The notes under the pieces are model-generated. The model worked only from the letters and a program-made list of their open reading frames with translations, was not told the origin of the DNA and did no database searches. From NCBI GenBank assembly GCA_002221725.1, contig NJFT01000253.1:1-55795 (forward strand): a stretch of DNA of 55,795 bases, read 5' to 3'. Shown here piece after piece: positions 11,429-22,706 of this stretch (positions within the stretch are counted from its first letter, which is position 1; each line of letters begins with the position of its first letter). The translations under genes were made by a program, and so were the position numbers. The stretch comes from Scedosporium boydii. Taxonomy: Eukaryota; Ascomycota; Sordariomycetes; Microascales; Microascaceae.

Positions 11429-14400
11429 TAGGGTTATAATTTTAGTTCCTAGTTTTTAGTTTTTAGTTTAAAAAAAAACTAACTAAAATAGTTTTAGTTT
11501 TAAAAAATACTAACTAGACTAGTTTTAATATAAACTAAAACTAACTAAAAAAAAAACTAAAAAACTAAAAAAAAACTAAAATAAAAGATTTAACTTTAAA
11601 AAAAAATTTTAAATTTTAAATTTAATTTAAAATTTTAATAAAAAAATTTAATTAATACTAGTATTATATACTATTTTATAAAATATTAAAATATTATTTA
11701 TATATTTTATAAAATATAAATATATATTTATTTTTAATAAAAATTCTCGAATATTCTAAAAAGTTCTATTAAATTTTATATAATTCTATCTACTTCTATT
11801 ATATTCTAGACTATTCTAATATATTTTAGTATATTCTATAATATTCTAGTATAGTCTAGTATTTACTATTATAGTCTACTATAGTTTAGTAAATTCTAGA
11901 AATTTCTAGAAATTTCTATTAAGTTCTAAAAATTTCTAAGAAATTCTAAAAAATTCTACTAAACTCTACTAAGTTCTATTTTTATATTTCTAGAACATTC
12001 GAAATTAGACTTTAAAAAACTATATAAAGAAAGATAATTTCCTTTTATAAAACTTTTTTTTCTTTTTACTTTTCTTTATAAAAATAATTATAACTATAAT
12101 TATAATTATATTTCTTAAACTATACTTATAACTATTACTATTATTATAATTATATTATTTATAATGGATTCTTCTTTTAATACCGAGTCTATATATAACG
12201 AATCTAAAGATTCTTATATATTATAAGAAGAAATATAATTTATTATATCTACAATACTTATTCCTCTAACCTCTATTCCTATTATTACTAGTTCTACTAC
12301 TAATAATAATCAATATAAAGATTCTATATATAATAGTTCTACTTATATATTAGATAATTCCAATATTTATATATTTAAAAACGGATTATTTACTAGAACT
12401 TTATTAACTATTAACTATAGTAAGGAAAGAGAAACGCTTATAAAGTGTACATTATATAGTTATAGTAAAATAACTACAATTAAAGGCTTTCAGTCTTCTA
12501 ATTTTATATATCATTATTAAAATAAGTATCCTACTATAGCTTATAATATAAAAACGGAAAGTTATCTTACTAAAAGAGCTAATATATCTAATATAACTAG
12601 TTTTTTTAGTAATATAGCTTCTACTTCTTAAAAACAGCAAAGAACTAATACTATTATAGATAATAGTACTAGTTTAATTAATGAATTTAATAAAGATGAA
12701 GCTTATAATAAAATATTAAATTTTATTATAAGTAATAATCTTTCTTTTAGTATTCTTAACTCTAAGTCATTTTCTAGCTTATTAAGCTATTATAATAAAC
12801 AAAGTTCAACTATAAACCGTTGGAAAATTAAAAATATATTAGAAAATATATATAATATATATTTATCTAATATAAATAACGAATTAAAACTTAATAAAGA
12901 AAGCTATAGGTTTTTTTTATTAACTTTTAATATATAGACTTCAAATATTTAAAATAGTTATTTAAGTATTATATTATCTTATATAGATAATAGTTTTAAC
13001 TTAAATTATAAGCTAATTAGTTTTAAAGAATTATTAGAAGCCCATACAGGCTTATATATTTATACTAACTTTATTAATATTATAAATTTATATACTGATT
13101 TATATAATAATATAGTTAGTATTACACGAGATAATGTAGCTAATAATAATACTTTTATAAGTGTTTTTAAAAGAAAAACTAATAAAAGTAATTTATTTGA
13201 TATTAGATACACTACACATATTATTAATCTTATAGTATAAGATATATTACAAGATTATATATTAAATACAAAGGCTGAAAATGCTATTAATATATATATA
13301 GATACTATTAATAATAATAATATTAATATTATTACTAAAAATAATATTACTATTACAGCTAAACTACGAAAATTAGTTACACTTATTAAATATACGCAAG
13401 AAAATAAAAAGTTACTTCTTAAAGATATTAATAAGTATAAAAAAGAGGGAATTATATCTTTAAATTATAATATTACAAAAATTCCTTTAGATAATACTAC
13501 TAGATAGAATTCTACATATTATATGATTAAAATAGCCCTTGAATTATAGCCAGCTATAATATATATAGCTAATAATACTTTAAATAAAGAATTTAAAAAT
13601 AATATTTTAACTAAATTAGAATGGTTTTAGTTAAAAGAACTTAAATCTATATTTGAAATATTTATTAAACCTAGTATTAAATTATAAGGTCAAGTATATA
13701 CTACTTTAAATATAAGTTTATTATATATTTATTAAATTTATAATAAACTTAATAAATTAATTAGTATATATAAAACTAATAAAACTACTAATTATAGTAG
13801 TTATATATTAGCTATTTAAGCTGGTATTGAAAAGCTAGAGAAGTATTTTCCTAAAAAGATTACTTCTACTTTAATAAAAGGATATTATAAACCTTATATT
13901 TTAAGTATTATTTTAGATCCTAGATTTAAACTAATATATTTTAAAAATAATAGTTTATTATATCAATATTGTTCTACTAATATAGTAGATGAAATTACTA
14001 CTATATTACAATATAAATTTATTAAAGTAAAAAATTTAGTAAATACTTCTAATAGTAATATTTCTTTTAATAAATTACAAGATAATATATATAATATATC
14101 TAATAAAGAATCTACTACTTCTTTAGATAAAGATTTATATATAAATACTAGTAATAATAAAGAAGAATATATTACTTATTTAAAAGAAACTACTATTAGT
14201 TTAAATATAAACCCTCTTAATTATTGGAGACAAAATAATAGTAGATTTCCTATATTAAGTATTTTAGCTAGAAAGATTTTAGCTATTCTAGCTACTTCAG
14301 CTTCTATTGAAAGTACTTTTAGTATAGGAAATAATATTATAACTAAAAGTCGAAATAGACTTAGTTCTAATACTATAAAACAACTTATATTACTTAAAAG

Positions 14401-14834
14401 TTAGAAAATTAAAGATTTAAAGGAATTAGAAAGATTATATACTAAAAATAATATTGAAGAAGAAGAAGAAACTAATTAAAAACTTATTATTTATATATAA
14501 TATTTAATATATATTTCTTTTATTTTTTAAATATTATTTATAATTTTAATTTAATTTTTAAGTATTTAATATAATTATATCTATTAGGTTTATAATTTTT
14601 AAAATTATTAAAATTAATTATTTAATTTTTTTTAGTTTTTTTTTTAGTTTTTTTCTTAGTTTTTAGTTTTAGTTTTAGTTTTCTTAGTTAGTTTTAGTTT
14701 ACTTCTATACTAAACTAGACTAGTTTTAGTTTTAACTTAAACTAACTAAATTAGTTTTAGTTTTAACTTAAACTAACTAAATTAGTTTTAGTTTTAAGAA
14801 AAACTAAACTATTAGTTACTAATTTATAACCCTG
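11429..14834 (+). mobile_element. hAT (Ac-type) DNA transposon, ~3.4 kb
   Basis: The ends are TAGGGTTATAATTTTAGT on the left and, read inward from the right, CAGGGTTATAAATTAGTAAC. That gives an imperfect inverted repeat in which the first base differs by C-to-T. The element is flanked by an 8-bp duplication and encodes a hAT transposase. Both subterminal regions are packed with inverted AGTTTTAGTTTT/CTAAAACTAACT motifs; the right one has a ~35-bp tandem unit at about 14695-14810. It is inserted in an LTR, so it arrived after the LTR element. It has far more CpA and TpG than its host sequence. Confidence 0.88.
12164..14479 (+). pseudogene. hAT transposase with about 14 in-frame stops
   Basis: A single frame of 771 codons can be read from ATG to TAA with no shift, broken by about 14 stops, all TAA or TAG. 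Near codons 92-115 is a BED-type zinc finger (IKCTLYSYSK, then Y-H-Y with a stop where an arginine or glutamine is expected). The middle has the catalytic-region features of hAT proteins, including SIILDPRFKL. The C-terminal dimerisation domain reads PLNYWRQNNSRFPILSILAR followed by ILATSASIESTFSIGN, the classic hATC signature. The stop pattern (CAA to TAA, CAG to TAG, TGG to TAG) points to CpA/TpG-directed mutation rather than random decay. The protein cannot be made intact. Confidence 0.88.
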
Positions 14835-14842
14835 TATATATA
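14835..14842. repeat. Right target-site duplication of hAT element
   Basis: TATATATA directly after the ACCCTG terminus, the copy of 11421-11428. Confidence 0.75.
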
Positions 14843-15020
14843 GACCTATTTCCTCCCCCTTTTCTTCTAGCTTTAAAAATAGAAGAATAAGGACTATATA
14901 AATACTATTTTAATATAATTACTTCTTTATATCTTTATTTTCCTTTTTTTTATTTCTTTCTTTCCTTAAAAATTCCTAATAGTAAAAAACTATTTCTTTT
15001 TTATTTCCTTTTATAACCTT
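14843..15020 (+). repeat. Gypsy-type LTR copy 4, second part
   Basis: Continues the LTR interrupted at 11428: GACCTATTTCCTCCCCC through AGTAAAAAACTATTTC to TTATAACC. It matches 8146-8325. Joining the two parts gives an LTR of roughly the same length as the others. Confidence 0.75.
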
Positions 15021-17140
15021 AAGATTTTATAAATTACTTATATCTAAATATTTCTTATTTATAGTTAAGCTAAGCTTAAGATAGCTATAGAAGAGTTCTT
15101 AGAGGACTTTAAGTACTAAGTCTACCTCCTTAAAACTTAATAAAGACCTACTACTAAGATAGTAAAAAGTAATTAAAAAGATTTTCTTAAGCTCTAAGAA
15201 TTTAAGGAGGAAGTTAAGGAGACTACTAATAATTTATAATAATAAATTCTTAAGGTTAATAATAAAGAATAAAATTAGTAAAATAGTAGCTAACCTTTTT
15301 TTAGTTTTAATACTTATATTTTCTATAAAGTTAATTTATTCTCTTAGATTATTAATCTACTATTAGAATTTATTTTTTAAGTTTTTACTATAAAAGATAT
15401 ATTATAGCTAGTTAACTTAAAAGCTTTTTTAAAAGCTTCTTTAAATATTTATAATAAAGTTAAGTAAATTATATTAGATATTAGTAAATTTAAATTAACT
15501 TTATAAGTAAATTTTAAATATAATTTTCCTCGTTAAAATAGAAAAATTAGTAAACTTTTTATCTATATATTACTTAGTTATACCTAATTATATTATTATA
15601 ATATTTTATAATCTTTAAAAATTTTAATAATTTTAACTTTTTATATAATCTTATTATTTTTAAAGTAATTTTACAAAGTTAACTTAAATTATAAAAATAT
15701 ATCTTTTATAAAATATTAAGCTATAATAATAATTTTATTAATTTTAATATAAAATTAATTATTATAATAATATAAATAAGTTTTTATTTAAATTAAAAAT
15801 CTTTATAATTATTATTATTAATTACTATATTTATATAATATAATTATTTTAAGTTTAAATATTATAAATATAACTATTTTTTAAATTTATTATATTAATA
15901 TTTAACTATTAAATTATTTACTTAACTTAAATAATTTATTACTTAATATTTTAATAAATTATTTATTTTAAGCTAGTAAAATATTAATTAAGCTTTCTAT
16001 TTTTTTTTAAAATAGCTAGTAAAGTCTTTAATTACTTTTAATTTATTTTATTATTAAATAATAATATTATAAAATTTTTTAATATCTTTACTAAATTAAG
16101 TTTTCTTATTATTAAAGTTATTACTAGCTTTAATAATAAATATAATTATTTTATATATTTAAACTTTATTATTTAACTTAGTAAATAATTTTTTTAAAGA
16201 TGTTATAATTTTTAAATATTAATATTATTTAATAAAATTATTTATTTAATAGAAGTAGTTAATATATTATAATCTTAATACTAACTTAAAATATATTATA
16301 TAAATATAACTAATATTAAAATTAAAAGTTATTTATTAATAATAAAGTAAAGTAATTAAATAATATTTATAAGATATTAGTAAAAAATATATATTTAAAT
16401 ATAAAAGTATAATTATATTTAAATTAATTATTAAAGAGTTTAAAAAAATATATTAAATATAAAAAATTATTATAATTTTATATAAATAATTTTTATTTAT
16501 TTTTAATTATTTAATTTAATTAATTAAATTTCTAATTAATTATTTAATTACTTTTTTATTTAATTAACTAGTTATTTAATTAGTTATTTAATTAATATAT
16601 TAAATATTAAACTACTTAATTTTATAATTAAGTTTTTTTTTTAAATTTTATTATTATTTACTATTTTTTTATATAATATAATTATAATTAGATTATAATA
16701 TTAATCAATAAAAATTTATAATAAATTTATAAATTATTATAATAAAAAAATTTTAATTTTAAATATAAATAAATATATTATTATTATATAATAATTAAAG
16801 TTTAATTAAAATTTAATTATATTTTATATTATTTTAATATAATTAAATTTTAATAATTAAAATAGTTTTAATAAAATATATAATAACTTAAATTTTTTAA
16901 ATATAATAACTTTTAATTTTCGAAAATTAATTAATAAAAATTTTATAAATATTATAATTATATAAAATTTATTATATAAAATTTTATTTAAAATTTTATA
17001 TTTATTAATTTCTTAATTTTTATTAAACTTTTTTATAATTTTTTAAAATATTAAAATAAAAAGTAATTTATATTTATAAAACTTATCTAATAAATATTTT
17101 ATAAAAGAAATAATATATATATTAGTTAAGTAAAACTTTA
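15021..17140. other. Extremely AT-rich gene-free DNA
   Basis: At 15060-15330 there is a moderately AT-rich stretch that could be a gag remnant (charged, leucine-rich readings), which I cannot assign. From about 15350 to 17140 the DNA is nearly all A and T, without CpA, TpG or CpG, and no frame is open. The change to normal composition is abrupt at about 17140-17160. Confidence 0.7.
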
Positions 17141-17413
17141 GAGTAAAATATTCCTCTCTGGTGGATATTTCTAGCGGTGTGTGTTACAGCTTACCTGCCT
17201 TTATAGGGTCCGAAACGAGACGTCTGACTAGGAACATTCCAGCCAGGCATGTCCTTTTGTCGCAGTGGTCGGGCTGTGACTTTTAGTCGTAACAGTGTGA
17301 TTTTAGCCTCGAATTCTAGGAGGTAATTAGTCTGACAGCAACACACTCCCCAGCCTTCCAGAGTCTCGGTTAACAAACTTCCACTACAACGTCGGACGCT
17401 CTCGAGGAAGACA
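17141..17413. other. Spacer between AT-rich block and ABC transporter 3' end
   Basis: Normal base composition starts here. The short open frames in this stretch overlap the transporter or lack any recognisable domain. It should contain the transporter 3' UTR (transcribed leftward), which would put its poly(A) site within about 270 bp of the AT-rich block. Confidence 0.5.
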
Positions 17414-20400
17414 TCATGCAGCGCCGTCCAGCTTCTGAGCCTCGCACATCTTGGCATACATCCCCCGTTTCGCAATCAGCTCGCTGTGTGTCCCGGCCTC
17501 CGCAATCTTGCCTGCGTAGAAGACGAAGATGCAGTTGGCATCGCGGACTGTCGAGAGACGGTGCGCCACAGCGATGGTGATCCGGTCCCTAGACGACGCT
17601 GCCTCAGACAGCGCGCTCTGGACGAGCTTCTCCGATTCGGTGTCCAGCGCACTCGTCGCCTCGTCAAGTAGGATCACGTTGGGCTTGCGCACTAGCGCGC
17701 GGGCGATGGCGATGCGCTGCCGCTGACCCCCCGACAGCTGGCTGCCGCTCGTCCCGCACTGCGTGTCGAGGCCCTCGGGCAGCGATGAGACGAAGTCCCA
17801 CACGTTGGCCGCCCGGCACGCCTCCTCTAGCGCCTTGTCCGACGCCGCCTCCGTGGCGCCTAGATTCGGCACGCCCTGTGAGATGTTCTCGCGGATCGTG
17901 CCTGGGAAGAGCGTCGGATCTTGCTGCACCAGGGCCACCTGCTCCCGGTACAGACGCGGGTTGATGGACGACAGGGGTGCAGTCGAGTCGATGATGATGG
18001 CGCCGCTTGTCGGGTCGTAAAAGCGCTCTAGGAGCGAGATCATGGTGCTCTTTCCGCAACCTGAGGCTCCCACGAATGCCACAAAGTCACCTCGTTGAAT
18101 CTAAAAGCATTAGTGTTAGTGAAGACGGTTCAAACCCCTCCCCCAAAGGGAGTAGAGAGCTGCCTTCCTTCGAGCACAGTAGGCACTTACCGACAGAGAC
18201 ACACCCTTGAGAACCTGGTTGTCCGGCGCCAGGGGGTATGAGAAATTCACGTCTTGGAAGTCGTAGGAGCGGCACCCGCTCTCGGGCCCCTTTTTGCGGT
18301 TGTCGTCAGTCTCACGGATGGTCCCGTCGAGCCCGTCAAGCCAGAAGTAGTAGTTGGCGGCTTGATTCGCGTTGGTAAAACCTGGACGCTGTCAGTAACT
18401 CGATCCCGTCACGCTTGGTGCCTCGCCCGGACTCACTGCTGGCGAAACTGAAAGCCAACGCAGTGGCTTGACCGGAGAAGTAAACGCCCATAAATGACAC
18501 GATGAACTGATAGAAGCTGATTTCCCCGTCGTTGATCAGCTTCGATCCCCACCTGTTTGCACAATTAATCAGCTGAGTCGCTTCACATGACTCCGCAAAC
18601 TAGGAAGCGAATGCTCACCAGAACCCCAAGGCTAGAACGAAGTACTCGACGGACTGCGTAAGAGAGAACCAGGTCATCATGTGGAACATGGGCCCGCTCG
18701 CCTGAGAGATCGCGAGGTCGAGCTCGTCGATGTACTTCCTTAGCACGGTGCTCTCGATGGCGAGCGAAGAGACGGTACGGATTGCCATGACCGCCTCCGA
18801 AGCCACTGAAGCGCTAGCCGACAGCCTCTGGGCCATTTCGTCCTCCATTTTAGTCTCGATCCTGACGCGCGTATAGCCACCTAGCATCATGGGCGGCAGC
18901 CCGACGAAGACACCAACCAGCCCGAGTTTCCAGGACACAATGATGGCGAGGACGCTCGACGCGACGATATTAATCGCGGACATGAGGATGATGGCGACTG
19001 TGAAACCCATCAACTCCACGATGGCCTGCGGGTAGGAATCGAGGCGACTGATGAGCGCGCCGACCGTGTTTTCAGGCTGGTCGAAGAACCGGAGGTCCTG
19101 CCGGAGGAAGGACTCCAGGATTTCCCGCCGCATCTTCCTGCTGAGAGCCTAGGATGCGGTACGTTCGTGGTCAGTATCGTGATGCGAGACTGGGAACGGC
19201 ATTCTCCTTCCCCCGCCAAAAACATGGAAGCCCTCACCTGTGCAATAGTATTGGTTGACCAACCCATGGCAAAGTATATGATGAGAATGCCGAGCGACAT
19301 GACGAAGAACATCAACGAGATGAAATTGCCGCGAGCGACTATGTTTGCAGACGTAAGGACGCTCATGATGTTGCCTAGCAAAAGGGCTTGCCCAGGGTTG
19401 ATGGCGGCTGCGTGTGACGTCGCGGTGAGCAGGTGTAACGGCAGTGCAACACTCTTCGGCGCCGGAGCTGGGAAACCTCTCTCAGTCGAGACCACTTACC
19501 TCCTCCGATGCATGCGGCTATTGTGACCGCGAACCAAGGCCAGATATCCGGCGTCCCTCTCAGAAGCTTCCAAATACTGTAGATAATGCCCGTCTTCTCA
19601 TACAAGCCGTGGTCTTCTGGGTCCTTGGCAGCCAGTTGTTCCGCCTCGCCCATCTGGATCCTTGTAAGAGACTGAACGCGATCGACATGATCGCCTCCCT
19701 TTTCCGAGTCCTCATCGGACGTGCTTGTCCCCCCCGAGCCGTGAATGTTAGCCGGCGCGAGGTCCTGGGCCTTGACGAGAGTAGCGTAGATGCCGTTCCT
19801 AGACACCAACTCTTCATGACGCCCCTGTTCCATGATCTTGCCCTTGGACATGACCACGATATTATCCACGTTGCGAACAGTCGCGAGCTTGTGTGCGATG
19901 ACGATGGTCGTCCGGTTCTCGGAGACGCTGTCGAGGGCCTTCTGGACGATGCCCTCGGTGTGCGGGTCGAGCGCGCTAGTCGCCTCATCGAGGAGTAGGA
20001 TTTTGGGCTCGGAGATGACGCTGCGGGCTATCGCGATCCGCTGCTTCTGTCCGCCCGAGAGCAGGCCGCCTCTCTCGCCGATACGCGTGTAGTATCCTCG
20101 CGGCAGATTCTGGATGAAGTCGTGCGCGAAGGCTAGCTTCGCGGCCTCTTGGACGCGCTGCATTTGGTCTTCTTGCGATGCTCCCTCCCATTGTGTGCCG
20201 ACGAGGCCGTTGGCGATGTTTTCGAACACGCTGCCATTAAAGAGCACCGGTTCCTAGACTCGTTAGAGAAGTGTCTTGTAAATCTGGGGCACGCACTTTG
20301 GGTATCATACCTGTTGAACTAGACGGATGTTGGTCCGCAGCCACTTGAGGTTGAGCTGACTGATGTCCTCGCCATCCAGGAAGATGCGGCCTGCATGAGG

Positions 20401-22005
20401 GTTATACCACCGTTCGAGCAGGGCGATGATGGTGCTTTTTCCTGAGCCGGACGGTCCCTTTTCCCCACCGCCTAATTAGAGGTTTCCACGATAGATTAGG
20501 ATCAGGAACTACTCACCACCAACGCGGTGACCTTGCCTGCGGGGATATTCAAAGTAAAGTCCTCTAGAACGGGGACATCTGGACGCGTAGGATAGCTGAA
20601 GTTGATACCGTGCATATCGATGATGCCGGCAGTTTTGTCAGGTTTGTCTCCCGATTCGTCGAAGGGGTCAATCTCGGATTGCCTATCGATGAGAGCGAAC
20701 AGCTCCGAAGCTGCGGTTGCCGCGCGGCTGAAGGTGACCATGTGTGGTGTTACTTGCATGACCGTACTCGCAGCAAGGATGACGGAGAAGAGAACGCTGA
20801 TGTCTTAGTTAGTCCCTCGATCTCTATAGCGAAACAGCAGTCTGGCTGCTGGCTTGCGAGAGGATAGATACTGACACAAAGACAGTTCCCAGGTTGGAAA
20901 TTTCTCCGCGGTCAAGCATGGCGATGCCCTGCCAAAAAGCCAGGCCCATGCCGGCATTGACGACGAAATACTGCCCTCCGAACACGACGCCGTAAAGCTT
21001 ATTCTTTTTCATTCCCTGGGTGTACGCATCCTGGAGGTAAGAGTCGTACTTGGCAATCACCCTCGGTCGAAGGCTGAAGGCCTGAAGGGTCCGGACGCCT
21101 CCGAGGACGTTTTCGGCGTAGCTACCGGCTTGGGCGTAGACCTGCAAGATCCTGGTCTCGATCATGGCGTCGATACCGCCCGCCGTTCCGAGCACAACGA
21201 GCAGAGTTGGCACCATAAAGATGAGAATCAAAGTTAGCTTCCATTGCGTGACGAATGCGATCACGAATGCCGCTACGAAGGTGGAGATGGCTTGGATGAC
21301 GATGCCGAGTTTCTCTGCGATGCCGGATTGGATGAGCTTGCCATTCGTGGTCGCCTGCTGGGATATGGAGCCGGAGGTGCCCTGGTCATAGTATGCGATT
21401 TCTTGGCCCAAGGCAGCCCGTAGATAGCTTCGTCGGACGTTGCGGGTCAAGTGATACGCGACGTAGGTGAAGAGAGAGGCATAGATGTAGGTAGCCACGA
21501 GACGGGCGACACCTATGTAAACGAAGTAGAGGCTTTGACTGCATTAGCATGACCCTTGTCATCGTCTAGAAGCAAAACAAGAGGCACAATGCTCTTACAC
21601 CGACGTCTGCACAGCGGACATAAAATTGCCTGGCATTGAGTTCATCTCGGAAAAGCTGAAGTCACTAAGCAGTGTCAAGAACTGTCCCATGACCAAGTTC
21701 ACCATGGCGAGAGAAACTCCAGACACAATGGCAGCTATGAAAGCAATGTATTCGAGGATGTAGAGTTTGGTATCGCCGAAAGTAAAAACCCTCTGTAAGA
21801 TAGATCGTCCCGGCTCGTCAGCCACTACTCATAGAGGTGAGGAAGCAGCCATCAACTCTCCGGACAGACTTACCAGGAAGCCATTCGTGACCTTCTTCTT
21901 CTCGGCGGACTCGACATTCTTTTTCTTAGGTTTGATTGGGATTTGGGCATCGCTGGCTACTCCAGTAGCACTCTCGCCCTCTCGAGGGCCCAAAGAAGCT
22001 GTCAT
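17414..22005 (-). CDS. MDR-type ABC transporter (full ABCB, TMD-NBD-TMD-NBD)
   Basis: A plasma- or vacuolar-membrane efflux pump of the fungal Mdr1/Pmd1 (ABCB) family, predicted to export lipophilic compounds using ATP. Exons on the minus strand: 22005-21874, 21792-21599, 21538-20876, 20796-20517, 20457-20311, 20253-19500, 19407-19238, 19148-18619, 18552-18437, 18381-18191, 18100-17414; together 1287 residues, the usual family length. NBD1 has Walker [10 protein letters not shown] (from residue 424), signature LSGGQKQR (537) and Walker B ILLLDEAT (557). NBD2 has GASGCGKST (1070), LSGGQRQR (1181) and ILLLDEAT. Two membrane domains precede them, and an acidic linker ([12 protein letters not shown]) follows NBD1. 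No catalytic residue is missing. Start chosen as the first ATG; a lysine-rich cytosolic N-terminus (PIKPKKKN) follows. It diverges from the Zn2Cys6 gene at 22707. The substrate cannot be read from the sequence; a peptide-pheromone exporter (Ste6-like) is an alternative. Confidence 0.93.
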
Positions 22006-22706
22006 CTTGTTCGCTCCGTGTTAGGGTGTACAAAGGGAAGAAAAGAGTGGACACTTAAAGCAAGATGTCGAGCTTGCCTGCTCGGATGAAAGAAAGTTAC
22101 TAGGAGAAAAATGGATAGAGAAGGAAAGTGATTCGAAAGAAGAAAGTGACTGGGAAAGAGGAGTGAATATGTAGAGTACGAGGAAAGGGAGGAAAGGTCC
22201 CGGGTACAATAGAAGACATCTGCGAGTCCTTTTGCCTTGGCAGAAGGCGTTTCACCTTTGCTTTATAATTCCTCGGGAGCTTGGAGGTCAATACGTCCGG
22301 TGTCAAGATCCTAGGTATCGTGGTGTTGGTCCTCTTTCAGAGTCCACCAGCGGTGCGGAGGGCGGAGCCTCCGAGCCTCCGAAGCTCCGAGGCCTAGCGC
22401 CAAGCCTCGCCGTCGCTACGGCGCCCGTAGCGAAGACTCGGAGGCCGCGTGCGCTGGGGCTCCGAGGCCCTTCAAGGCCCACATGACGTCGCCATCTCTT
22501 CGGATCCCAACATTCCATCTAGGCTCCGGTGCCTCTTGCCTATACTAACACAAGTTCCCGACTTTGTACGCCTCGCTCGCCTGTAAGGCCTTCGGACGGC
22601 GAGGAGAACCAATTGACCAAAGTGACCAATTGACGCCAACCAAAACACATCGTACATGTACCGGGCGGCAGTGCGTCTGCGTGCCCCACCCACTCACTCA
22701 CTCTCG
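22006..22706. promoter_or_regulatory. Shared bidirectional promoter of ABC transporter and Zn2Cys6 gene
   Basis: A 701-bp spacer between two divergent start codons. It contains the CGGAG/CTCCG cluster (22356-22465) and two CCAATTGAC elements (CCAAT at 22609 and 22626, 17 bp apart). The transporter-proximal part (22030-22210) is purine-rich on the plus strand (pyrimidine-rich in the sense of the transporter mRNA leader). No convincing TATA box was found for either gene. Confidence 0.6.
22356..22465. promoter_or_regulatory. Cluster of seven CGGAG/CTCCG motifs
   Basis: CGGAG occurs at 22356 and 22363; CTCCGA at 22369, 22377 and 22385 (exactly 8 bp apart); TCGGAG at 22438; CTCCGA at 22460. CGG triplets are the half-sites bound by Zn2Cys6 proteins. 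The cluster lies between the transporter and a Zn2Cys6 gene, so it may be the binding platform of that regulator. A simple GC-rich minisatellite is the alternative. Confidence 0.5.

Noticed and set aside
12452..12640. Small minus-strand open frame in the hAT element
   Set aside because: It is the shadow of the plus-strand transposase frame and has no domain.
14695..14810. CRISPR-like repeats
   Set aside because: The units are contiguous, AT-rich tandem repeats at a transposon end in a eukaryote, with no unique spacers.
15350..17140. Mitochondrial DNA insertion
   Set aside because: It is AT-rich, but no mitochondrial gene, tRNA or rRNA motif could be read, and CpA/TpG loss fits RIP.
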